The notes under the pieces are model-generated. The model was not told where the DNA came from. It did no database searches and worked only from the letters and a program-made list of their open reading frames with translations. Shown here one piece after another: positions 32,807 to 43,574 of a stretch of DNA of 64,000 bases. Source of the stretch: Aquanectria penicillioides. Taxonomy: Eukaryota > Ascomycota > Sordariomycetes > Hypocreales > Nectriaceae. How positions within the stretch are numbered: position 1 is the first letter of the stretch; each line of letters begins with the position of its first letter. The translations under genes were made by a program, and so were the position numbers. The DNA is taken from NCBI GenBank assembly GCA_003415625.1, contig PYIU01000003.1, positions 744,001 through 808,000 on the forward strand, given 5' to 3'.

Positions 32807-33499
32807 AGCCGGTTCATGGAAAATTAAATGAGATCAAGTAGAAGGTTCCAGATTATCTGAAATTAGAGTCGCCCGCGGTCATGCCTTCATCTAAGGCTGC
32901 TGTGTTCAAGTTGAGTCTCTCAGTGCTCGCGTCGACACTGAGATGAGGGCCCAAAAACTACGGGGATCCCCCGGAATATCGAACAATCCGTCGGACGCAT
33001 TTTTTTTGGCAAATCTCGCATAGGCTTAACCCAAATGCAATAATGCGGGGTCGGCTAAATTGGGTATGCAATATTTTAGTTCTGCGGGAAACAGGAATTG
33101 TCTTTTCATTTCACACTTTCAGGACTTTGGTATTATTTGCATTAGTACCTGTAGTAAGGTGCCTTACACTTTTGCTAGTGGCATAGTGGGTTTTACGCGT
33201 GACAAAACACATACAAAAAAAAAAAAAAGAAAGAGAGATAAGCCATAGAGAAAGACGCCTCCCTCACAGGCGCAACGAATAAGAAACTGGCTCAATGTTG
33301 CGTCACCCGAAATTTCCGTGAGCGCCACTGTGCAAAATGGCGTCGGAGCTGGCCTGTAGAATGGACTTGGAATCTTGGTGAACGAGTTTGACCTTGTTCA
33401 CGCTGCCCTTCTTATAGTGCAACGAAACGACATGAATTGAGATACGGCGGACCCAAACCATTGCGATACTATCAGAAGCAAATAAAAGGAAGAGAAATG
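32807..33499. promoter_or_regulatory. divergent region between regulator and cyclase relic
   Basis: 693 bp between two head-to-head starts. It contains a poly-A tract near 33215-33228 and an AGAG-rich stretch after it. It was probably once a shared promoter; no operator was recognised. Confidence 0.35.
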
Positions 33500-34930
33500 G
33501 AATGAATGATCGCGGTATCGCTCCCACATATGGCCTGGCTAGTAGGACACATGATAGAAAACTGCGGCGACACTGGATGGGCCAGCTTCGATCTAATACA
33601 ACCATCACAGCGGAGCAAGTCTTCTTCTACCAGTCATTGGGGGATCCAATTCCTGATGCAGATGCATACGGAAGTACCTCCTCTCACAGCAACAAGATGA
33701 TGGCTCCTGGTCAATAGCGCCTTTTTATCACGGAAATGTGACGACTAGTTCCGAAGCCTACCTTGCTCTCAACATATTGGGTGTGCCAGCGAGTTCTCCC
33801 GGAATGCTCAAAGCGACAGCCTTCATTCGCAAGGTCAGAGAAGTGGCAAAATTACGAATTTTCACTCGTATTTTCTTTGCGCAGCTTGGTCTTTTTCCTT
33901 GGGATGCTATTCCTCAGCTTCCAGCCAAGTTTAACCTGCTGCCTTCTTCATTCCCTGTCAACATATACAGACTTGCATCATGGGCACGATCAACTCTTGT
34001 TCCTTTTTTGATCCTACAACATGACGAAAATGCGTTTGCATTGCCAAATAGTTTGCCGAGAAGTAGCGACTTCATCAACGAGCTCTGGGTGGATCCAACC
34101 AAAAAGATGGTCCCCTACGCACCATCTTTGCTGGATCCCAAAGGAACCGACCCGGTGACAGTTATCTCTTCTGCCATTGACCAAGCTTTGTACTGGCTGG
34201 GTGGTCTTAAGTGGCGGCCAATTCGACTGCATGCTATCAGAAATGACAACAAGATATGGCTAAATAGGATTCCGTTTAGCGACATGGGCCCCGTTTGTGA
34301 TCCATCCACACCCGAAGTTACCGGAAGAGCACTTGAAACATTTGGACTTGTGCTACAGCTGTCAAAGAAGGCTCGAGTTGATCCATATATACTTAAACGC
34401 ATCTGAGAATCATCTGAGACTGGGTTGCGGTACCTTGCCCAGACTTAGGAAGTACTAGGAGCTTCGTTTGGGCGATGGGCTTTAAATTACCCACTTGGCA
34501 CTAGTGATGCACTCTGTGGGCTTCAACTTTTCTCTGAAAGATCAAGTTAGCAGTATCCTGGCTTAATGAGGTTCAGAATCCCGATCGAGGCTGGGGAGAA
34601 GTTCTTGAACTATTTAAGGACTAATCGTTGGCAGGACGGGGACTATCAACGCCATCCTAGACAAGATGGGGGCTCATGGGCCTTCTAGCTGCTTGTCGAC
34701 CCAATGATGAAGCAGTACTCATGGGTGTATCATATTTAACTAGTACAAGGGTGAAGGAGAATGGATCTGGCGCCTCTTGACCTGAAACGAGGTATACAGG
34801 TACTGGGTTTCCTAATTGTTTCTACATTGGATACGATTTGTATCGTCGATATTTCCTGGCGATGGCTCTTGGAAGATTTATCAAAGCTTCAAGGCACCAG
34901 AGGGAGTCGTATATGTTTACCAACTCTATG
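33500..34930 (+). pseudogene. squalene-hopene-cyclase-type triterpene cyclase, decayed, catalytic core deleted
   Basis: Family blocks in order are: HWMGQLRSNTTITAEQVFFY, LLSQQQDDGSWSIAPFYHGN (QW motif), TRIFFAQLGLFPWDAIPQLP, PVNIYRLASWARSTLVP, IPFSDMGPVCDP, FGRWALNYPLGTSDALCGL, VQNPDRGWGE, and the C-terminal YDLYRRYFLAMALGR. The gene is ruined. One A is missing in the AAGTACC context near 33670. Near 34250 about 165 family residues are absent between LHAIR and NDNKIWLN, which removes the DxDD protonation motif. TGA and TAG stops follow after 34402, then more stops; several fit CGA-to-TGA or CAG-to-TAG. Intact enzymes cyclise squalene (or an analogue) to hopanoid or other triterpenes at a membrane. 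The boundaries are approximate. Confidence 0.88.
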
Positions 34931-35721
34931 AGGGCAAAGAATGATGTAACGAACGACTGCGAGATTGGAAGATTCATCTCCGTAGATGTAGATATCCGTT
35001 ACTGTGATATTTTGGACTTTACTGATGTGATTGGTTATTCAGAAATGAAATTTGTTGCCTATTACTCACAGATTCCACATAAATGTGGTTATTTTCGGTG
35101 ATTCTATCATCGACGTGGTGCTGTTGGGAATGCAGGTCCTCATCAGCAGGCGTTTTTGATTTTACCTCTGATAGGAACTAGATCTTTAGAATTTGAGTCT
35201 AATTACTAGAAAGGGTGGCCAACATTGCGTAGCCTGGAAAACATATGATGTCACGACAAGAGCAAGAGAGAAGGGGACTGCTTCGCTAAAAAGAGAAGCT
35301 AGAAGAACATAGTAAATTAAAGTTATAGAAAGATAATTATACATCTTATGAAAGGTTTGAAGGGATGAAAGTGTTCGTTTCTCGATGGCTCTGAGCATTT
35401 CCTGTACCTTGTCCTTGAGCCCATGGTTCCGATTTCGGGGTCACCATCTGCTATCACCCAAGTGGCCATGAAAACAACAATAATAATAATAAACCCGCAA
35501 GGAAACTTCCCTATTAGATTTTGCTGGGAGGAGATAGATCTGATGAGTCAATTCCATGAAAGAAAAGAAATATGAAAGCTCCTCCTTTTATTGGATGAGG
35601 GCACTTGCGGCTTAGTATATCCTCGTGGACTCGCACAAGGTAGAGTTGTCGCATTCGCTCCCTCACATCTCGGAGACATTTTATCTAATAATCTCTAGAG
35701 ATGCAAGAAACATGGGTTGGT
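34931..35721. other. convergent 3' region
   Basis: AT-leaning DNA between the cyclase relic and the 3' end of the WSC gene. No gene was seen. Confidence 0.45.
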
Positions 35722-37934
35722 TTAAAATACCATGACTACAGCCGCCATACCCAAGGCAAGGACGGAGGCAATGCCAGCTGAGATGCTTCGCTCAGAGCCG
35801 CTAACAATAACCACAAGAGGAGTCTCAGTGGCAGAGGTAGCGCCCTTAGACAGGGTGACAACCTTGGGCTCGACAACGTTAGAGCCAGAATTTCCACCTG
35901 ACTGGGAGCTAGAGGAGTCTCCGCTCGACTGGGAGTCTGACTCAGAGCTAGACTCGCTGTTGGAGGAACTGGGCTTGCTATCGGACTGATCTTCAGACTG
36001 ATCGCCAGACTGGTCGCTAGACTGATCACTAGGTTGATCGCCAGACTGATCGCCAGACTGTTCGCTGTTGGAAGATGAATCTACCTCGGAAATGCCCTCG
36101 GGGGAGCTGTCCTTGGAACTACCAGTGCTCGAGGTGCCAGTAGTCTGAGTAGCCTTGCCGTACTTAGCAAAGTTCTCAGCATTTGCCGGAACCGTCTTGA
36201 TATTACGGCATTCGGAGCACGAAGTTTTGTTGGCAACCGTTTCAGGAACCATTAACGTGACGCTGTCCTCGCCCTTGGGACCGCACTTGTTGCATGCAGC
36301 GGTGTAATTTCCCATCGCAATGACAGGTGCAGTAGGGATAGGACAAACGGGGCACTTGCGGTATTCAAAGGTGGACATGTACTGCGCAATGATGAAGTTC
36401 AAGGCGTTGGCAGGGTCAGGAGTAGCATAGGTGACGATGACGGTGGATGTGACCATTTCACCAGGGACAGTCTGGGTGACAGTGTTCATCACTTGGACGG
36501 TTCCACCCGGGATGACGACAGTCGAAGGACCGGCAGTTATAGCAGGGAGAGTGGTTGAGCTGGTCGTCGTGACACCACTTGCTCGGATATAGATGGTGAG
36601 AAGGACGTTAGGAGGAGCGGCACGTCGCTCCAGGCCACCCTGATCTCGGCCAGAGATGGTGCGCGTTCCGCCACAGTAGAATGACGGGTCTCCGGGGCAG
36701 GGAATGCTGCACTCAGCTGATTTGACAAAAGTGGTCTTCTCAATGGAGTCACCGGCGTAGCAGACACTGAGTCGCTGTTAGCTTTATCCAGCATAGTCAT
36801 AGGTGAGTTCCTCACGTGTTGACAATACCAACGTATTTCTTGGTTCCAGCCATAGCCAGACAGAGTGTTGGCGTCATCTTGTCATCCCGGCCAACTTCGT
36901 TCAAGGAAGGGTATCCAGAACCAGAGCCCAAGCATCCAAGATATACGTATCTGCCCTCAGCAAGTCTCAGAGCATTGGTGGCAGTGACGGTGGGCGTCGT
37001 GGAAGAAACGACAGTGCTAGCGGATGTCCTGGCCACGCTCTGAGTAATAATTAGATAATCTGATAGCTGCAAACGAATTGGAGAGGATCCTTACCGGCGC
37101 GGCTGACGTAGCCTTAGTGGTAGAGACTGGCTGACTGGCCTGTGCAGTGCTCTTAGTGCTTGAAGGATCTGGCGATGGGGTGCTTGAACTAGCAATAGCC
37201 TTTGCATTGAACAGCAAGGCAGAGTCCTCAAGACCGTCATTAAGGTCATAGATGACAAACACCAACGTGTGGCGACCGGTTGTGAGCTTTACGGTGGCTT
37301 GCTGCACAGCAGATGAACGACCATATGACATGCCAGTGTCGGAAGGGCCCAATGTCAGGGTGTTCAAAGCCGCAGAGGCAACGATGTCAACATCCTGTCC
37401 ATCCAAGATAATTCGTGCCTTATCGTCCATAAGGGTCCTGCTTTCAACACCTCGGGCGCCAAGTCGCTGTCTTTTGGTTACCGAAGACCTGTCATGTGTT
37501 AGCGGAGCCACCACCAACGATAGACAACTCCCTTACACTTTCTCGGCGGTCGCGAATACGTAGTTGATCGTGAGGCCGCTGACACTGGCAGGCACATCGA
37601 AGGTAACTTCAAAGCTGCTTTCGTCATGTCCTGCGTTCGAGTGTGTTGATCCTCGGCCCTTGTTCACGCTAGTGTTTCCATCAGGAAGGGCACCATCAGC
37701 GTCTCCTGTCGTCAGGATGGCGCCATCTCCAATGCTCCCAGGACCGTCGTAGAAGGTTCCTGTGCTGTCTCCGCCCGTTACGACTGCCGACACCTTCGTC
37801 AAGCCAGTGGACCCAAATGAGTTATCCCACAGATCTCCTCCTTCAAGACCAGAGCAAACATCGAACTCGGTTGCGGCAAGGACAGTCGCACTGTGGGCGA
37901 GTGCCACAAGGGGCAGAGCGGTCTGGACCTTCAT
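35722..37934 (-). CDS. WSC-domain, Ser/Thr-rich GPI-anchored cell-surface protein
   Basis: Four exons (37537-37934, 37095-37488, 36816-37039, 35722-36766) join in phase to 686 residues. A signal peptide (MKVQTALPLVALAHSATVLA) is followed by a beta-rich region with DESSFEVTFDVPASVSGL, FATAEKV and TGRHTLVFVIYDLNDGLEDS. That region resembles the choice-of-anchor L type of surface domain. A WSC domain follows, YVYLGCLGSGSGYPSLNE to FYCGGTRTISGR, with its cysteines. Then come a TTS-rich linker, a CxxC-rich segment (KCPVCPIP, CNKCGPKG, CSECRN), an acidic DQS repeat, and a hydrophobic C-terminal end preceded by small residues, typical of a GPI signal. It would sit on the cell wall as an adhesin or carbohydrate-binding sensor. 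There is no cytoplasmic tail, so it is not a classical Wsc stress sensor. Confidence 0.87.
35984..36070 (-). repeat. 12-bp tandem repeat coding for (G/S/E/P)DQS units
   Basis: Within the WSC gene, about seven imperfect 12-bp units encode the run SGDQSGDQPSDQSSDQSGDQ and its continuation. Such in-frame minisatellites change copy number easily and vary the stalk length of fungal wall proteins. Confidence 0.7.
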
Positions 37935-39323
37935 TGGGGCACTCTGGACATCAACTTACCGGTACTTGCACCCCTGGGATATTTTGACAGGTTGGCTGAT
38001 TTAAACAAAAAGAAGACAATGGAAGAAGGAAAACAAAGGAGTGATATCGTATTTTTTTTAATATTCATCTCTCGTGGAGTTAAATCTACGAGGAATGGTT
38101 GAACCCACATACCTGGGTCTCGAGAAGGCCTCACGACATCAACAATGTGCAAGCAAGACACGATTCTGAATTCCATCGGCCACTCTCAATGAATGTAAAA
38201 TTCCTGCTCAACAAGGAGAATTCCAGAAAAATTGTAAGCTTTGAGACATTGCCCCCATCCACCTACGCCAAGATGAACGAGACACGACCCGAATTCCAAC
38301 TCCCAAGTCTAGTGGCTACAGCGATTCATAAGCATGACTGTGCTCAGGGGATGAGCTTATGTGGATCATGTGTCTCAGCCCGCAGCTTTTCGAAGGTGTT
38401 GGCCATGAGACGCAACGCCCTCAATATAAAGGAGATGAGATTGCATTCCGATGAGATATTCCCTGCACGACGCCGTATCATTTGGATCGCATCTAGCCAA
38501 TTATTAACACTACTAGAGAGTCCGTCTCATCCATGGTTGGCCATGCGACTCGGGTAGGGCTTGGGCTAGGCATCAACTATGACAGTCCACGTTCATGTGC
38601 AGGCATCAGAGATAATCTTGTAGTTTCCCCCCAAGATTGTCACGTCAGTATGTGCATCCTAGATGAGAGACGGCCCCGTCTCACGTGGCGACTTTAAAAG
38701 TCACGCTCAAGGAGGGCCTGTCTGTCTCAGGCTATGTGCGAGGGTGCTGTGGACTCCGGTCACCGTGCGAACTAGCTCTTCTTCGTTCCTAGCTGTCATG
38801 TAACCAAATCATCTGTCAGATTGTTACTAAGGAAACTAAATTGGTCCGTTGATTTCATTTGCTCTGCATCCTCAAATTCGGGCACCCTCGATGAGGTAGT
38901 GAAGTCTTATACATGCCACTCGGTAGAAGTGAAGGAATACAGAGTGCAGCTCAACTTAAGATCTCACAGGTTGGTTTTGATCCATCTAGGTGCTGGATCT
39001 CGATCTCTCCGTTCACAGATTCTGCTCCGGAAGTCCTCCCCTTGATTGGCTTCTAAGGCTGCTTGTCTCAAACTTCACGACACTAGCGACGCCTTTATTG
39101 ATAAAACTGGATCAGACCTCCTATCCAGGGTGATGGGATGATTTCCAGGGAGGACCTAATCCCTAAATCTGCCGTGAAAATTGAAACAATACTGCTGCGT
39201 TTGCCACCCCCAAATATTTAGTTAGTATATATCGCATCGGTACGTCGTCCACCCCCGCGCGCAGCCCGCCCCCCCCCTCAAATCGACAAATGCTCTGGTC
39301 TGTGGCTGGAAACCGCCGGCACT
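37935..39323. other. divergent intergenic region
   Basis: 1.4 kb between the WSC gene (leftward) and the FAD oxidase (rightward). A TATA box and a C-rich tract (39248-39280) occur just before the oxidase. An open frame at 38099-38557 has no recognisable domain and is not called. Confidence 0.45.
39226..39232 (+). promoter_or_regulatory. TATA box of the FAD oxidase
   Basis: TATATAT lies 92 bp before the probable start codon, and a C-rich tract follows between it and the ATG, a common fungal core promoter pattern. Confidence 0.4.
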
Positions 39324-40960
39324 ATGCAGAAATTAAAGCTTTACCACTTGGCTGGCTGCCTAATCGTTTACTTCGTTGCCGCAATATGTCTCGTCAGGAG
39401 TGGCATCATCCGACGAGATACCCTTACCTTTCGAGACCCATTGAAGAGCTGTTTCTCCGACGCAGAAATCACATTTGTACGCCTTAATTCAGCAGAATGG
39501 AAAAAAGAGGTGGTGCCATATAATCTCCGAGTATCCTTCACACCAGCCGCGATCGTCATCCCTCAAAGCACCGAACAGATTCAAGATGCGGTATTATGTG
39601 GAATCAAGAACAACTTAAAGATCAGCGCCAAAAGTGGGGGCCACAGCTTTGGGTCTTATGGATATGGTGGTGAGGATGGCCATCTGGTAATAGTCCTCGA
39701 CCGAATGGAAAACGTTACATTGAAGGATGGTGTTGCCAAGGTTCAGCCTGGAGCTAGGCTTGGTCATGTTGCATTGGAGCTGTTTACTCAAGGAAATAGG
39801 GCCATTGCCCACGGAGAATGTCCCAGGTAAGCTCAAGGTGGTTTCTCGGCATAATGGGATCTGTGTCTAACAAGGAGCAGCGTCGGCATTGCAGGCCATG
39901 TTTTACATGGTGGCTACGGCATGTCTTCGCGTACTCATGGCCTTACTCTGGACTGGCTCATTGGGGCAACGGTCGTCCTTGCGGATGGATCTATCGTTCA
40001 CTGCTCTGAGTCTGAAAACACTGACATATTTTGGGCTATTCGAGGCGCCGGTTCCTCCTTTGGAATTGTTACAGAGTTTGAGTTCGATACTTTCGCGGTT
40101 CCTAAACAGATCATTTCTTTCGGTCTTGAAGTCAACTGGAGCGAGGCGGAAGCGAGGAACGGATTCAAGGCTTTGCAAGACTTAGTGATGGGAGCCCCAA
40201 GGAATTAAATATCTTGGGTTATATGGGCAGTGCAGGCCAAACTTTCCAAGGAATATTTTATGGCGGGAAAGAAGACCTAAAAAGGCTTCTTCAGCCATTT
40301 CTAAGAGAGGCCAAGTCTGAGCTCTCCTTTGCGGACAATGTTGGGTGGATTGAAAGTCTTGAACAATTTGCCTTCCGTGAGGCACTCAACCAAACATATC
40401 CGAGTCGCCAGGTATGCCCCCCGATATCATTGCAGGATCACACTAACGTCCATCAGAACAACACACTTTACGCTACCAATGTAATGGCACCAGCCCTTAC
40501 GCAGAAACAAATTTCGTCCTTGATGTCAACGCTATTTTCTAACGCCAATGATGTACATGCTCGTCACTCGTGGAGTATTTTTGTTGAACTTATTGGTGGA
40601 AAGAATTCTGTCGTTGGTAAAACACAACCAGCTGATACTGCATTTGTCCACCGCGACAAGCTCCTCTTGATTCAGTTTTCGGACAGAGGGTATCAAGGCT
40701 CATACCCAGTGGAGGGCTTTACCTTGATGAAAGATTTTAGAGAGAGCATAACGAACATGATCCCCGACGGAGATTGGGGCATGTATGCCAATTACGTGGA
40801 TCCTGAGATTGATCCTAGTCGGGCACGAGAGTTATATTGGGGCACTAATCTCCCCCGATTGAACAGGATAAAGGCGACCCTGGATCCACGAGACATTTTC
40901 TGGAACCCGCAGGGCATTCTCCCCGCAGAAGCAACTTCAAAATACGGCGCGACCTACTAA
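39324..40960 (+). CDS. berberine-bridge-type FAD oxidase, one apparent frameshift
   Basis: Start at 39324 gives a hydrophobic secretory leader (YHLAGCLIVYFVAAICLV). Exons are 39324-39826, 39881-40411 and 40457-40960. PCMH-type FAD domain blocks are TPAAIVIPQSTEQIQDAV, KSGGHSFGSYGYGG (the His that binds FAD covalently), and HGECPSVGIAGHVLHGGYG (the Cys giving the second covalent bond, across a splice junction). The BBE C-terminal motif appears as YWGTNLPRLNRIKATLDPRD and WNPQGI. The frame breaks once near 40201: VMGAP is followed by ELNILGYMGSAGQ only if one more base is present in the GG run. About 510 residues otherwise. Members oxidise sugars or secondary-metabolite intermediates and are usually secreted. 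It is either a young pseudogene or a sequencing error. Confidence 0.82.
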
Positions 40961-41114
40961 ACTGTGTGGGGATTTCATGCACTGGCTCTAGAATCAATAG
41001 GCGTATGTACTGTAGAGATGTATGTATATAAGGAATTAGCGATAGTAAATACCATGCGGAACTGCAGCACTAATGACTCATATAACATTCATGGTTCATG
41101 GTTGCTTTGAAAGG

Positions 41115-42654
41115 TCAAGAATGGATAAGTATTAGCCAACGGACCTTGGACTCTTCGATAACTTCTCGCGCACCCTCTCTAGATCGAAGTGAGCCTTCCA
41201 TGTATCCCCTCCATGCCAATGACATTTCTGGTCCAACAAATTGGACACTTTCAAAAGCCTCGTGGAGTGACCTGCCCGCATTTCCAGCCATAATTTTGGG
41301 CTTCATGACTAGCCCAGGAGCGCCTAGTTCCCAAGGGTCCTTTGCCCACTCCTTTTCGATGATATCGATCGGTTCAGGGATGTCTTCCACGACTGTCCTG
41401 AATGTTGCGTGAACGTGCTCCAACACGGCCATTTGCCTCTCAGATGCGGAAAGCTTGAGCCACTTACGCCCTGGATCACCGCAATGAAAGCACGTAATAC
41501 TGCATTGATTATCCTCGGGGTAGAGGTATCACGAGGAAAGGAAATGGGACCGCCTTCGCAAGGGAGAACCCAGACAGGTTTGCACACCACCACTAAGGCT
41601 CTTCGAATAGAAGGATGGCTTTTGAATAATATCCGAGCTTTGTAGACTTGCTTAGAACTTCATTTGCATCAGGAAGAGGGGGCTCAAAAGCGATTTGATG
41701 GTATCAGGAAGTTGGCACCGAGACAAATACCCTTGGTGGAATGGCACTTCGTTCTATCTCTTGTTTCCGGAACGCAATTGTTTCTGGTTTGGATGATTTT
41801 TGTTATTGCTGCAGAGATTTTGACGCTATGTGTATTCAGTTCTGCGGCAAGTTTGTTCGAAAACTCTTTACTTCCTGTGAGGGCGATAATGAGCGTTTGG
41901 GCATGAAGAAGTTAGCTTAGCCGCTTTTCTTTACCTTGTCTGTTCCTCAGATACTGACTTCCATCGTTCTTATCCGATAAAATTTTCTGGAATCCCCCGG
42001 TACCCTTGATGCAAGTAATCATGCATAATGCACTCAGCTCGTGTGGTTCAACACGAAATAGATTTTGAGTGAGGGCGGATATCAAAACCTTGCACAACTC
42101 GTTGCCAAACCTTTTCTCGCAAATTTGACTCCAATTGGAGAGTCTAGAAATTGAGTATCTGGACCGAACTCGGGGTTTTCGAGGTTGCATTAACTGACGC
42201 ATTCTGTGAGAGTTTGAATAACTTATTGCGCTTCGAGAAGCTGGCCCGGTGTCATATTTGTGAAGTTTGTTAGTGGATGACATTTCAAAACGACTTCAGG
42301 TTAGGCACTGGAACCTCACCCATCCCTCTGTCCCATATGAACTGGAAAAAGTAGTTCCTTCGGAGGTCTGAGAGGGAGAATATCCTTCCGATCTTTCTTG
42401 GACCAGGTCAAACCCATACTTTTCAGCCAAGGCATACATCCTTGACTAGCTAGTGTCGTTGATCCATGCACCCCCATGTCAACCCGTCCGATGCTGTCGG
42501 GCGTTGCGGGCACAGACAAAGTTTTCCCCTGTCACGATCCATGGCCTCTAGAACGACTTATGAGAGCTCAGCATTGGTGAATCTCAGTAGCTGCACGGAG
42601 ACCACTGAGCCCGGCTCCTACTATCGCGACCTGAACTGTTGAGGTGGAGTCCAT
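41115..42654 (-). pseudogene. flavin-containing amine oxidase (MAO type), decayed
   Basis: The start at 42654 reads MDSTSTVQ, then the FAD motif VAIVGAGLSGLRAATEIHQ, then a stop. The next family block is GAWINDTS, stop (TAG, Gln would fit), SRMYALAEKYGFDLVQERSE. It is in another frame because one G is missing from the run near 42469-42475. At the other end 41115-41432 keeps MAVLEHVHATFRTV and FVGPEMSLAWRGYMEGSLRS, the FAD-contact block of amine oxidases. The parts in between are recognisable only in fragments. Intact enzymes oxidise primary or secondary amines to imines or aldehydes with H2O2 release. This relic is transcribed towards the broken BBE oxidase. Confidence 0.78.
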
Positions 42655-43574
42655 CGGGAATAATTAGTACATAAGTTTACGAGGACAAGTGAGGGAAAAC
42701 ACTGGATCAGTGAAATTGCAATTTCGGTCTTTGCCAACGGCCCATTTGATCGCCTTATCTTTATTTCAAGTGCGTGACATGGGATTTTAAAAATTGTTCT
42801 ATCACTGTGGACAAACTTGATAAATGTTTGAGAAGCATCGTCGATAGTGAATCAGGGGTGGGGGGAGTCCGGAGTAGTCCGGAGTACGTTTGCGTCACCA
42901 ACATCGTCCTAGTGGGATGTATTATGGGCGCCAAAATGCCGAAATCCGGAATACAGAAGCTATGGACTTGGCGTTGTGCTTGCGTCGAGGTGGGCCTCAA
43001 GGTCAACGGTTGGTGACGATCTTCCTTGGCAATTGGAGAAACGCAGGGATGAGATTCAAACGGAACCACTGGGCCAGAGCAAAGACTTTTTTATTTAGTT
43101 ATTTATTAAATAATGCCTTGCATGCATTACTTCATAGAAAGTCATGAATCATGTGGCTTATTGCACTGGAACAGCATGGACCAACCGCGCTGATCTGCGG
43201 ACACTCGCGACTACCGAGTAGGTTGAGTCTGTGAGGAGAATCATCAAGTCCAAATCTTTCACGTTCTATGGAGGTCCCCCTACACTACGGTTGACAGGTG
43301 TGCGAACGGAACAATACATCCTCGCCTTGTAATACCACATGGAGAAAACGGAGTCTGGGCGAGTCGACCGCTGTCTTGGAGATCAAACTTGGTCGTGGTA
43401 GTAGTGGTGACGTTGGTAAACAATGTTAGATATGGTCGGTGAAATAGCGTCGGTGAAATTACTGTTTGTGTCCAAGCTGTTAGACAGAATAATCTCTCAG
43501 TGACAGTGTGTATGCCAGTTGCTGTTTAGCATCATGAAATATTTTGATTCGTTATTGTTTCATTATGTATCACC
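42655..43574. other. intergenic, no gene recognised
   Basis: This contains the former amine oxidase promoter and the 3' end of the 7-TM gene. A short tandem duplication, GTCCGGAGTA twice, lies near 42868-42887. No gene was seen. Confidence 0.45.

Noticed and set aside
38099..38557. 152-residue plus-strand frame upstream of the FAD oxidase
   Set aside because: No family resemblance and atypical composition; treated as chance.
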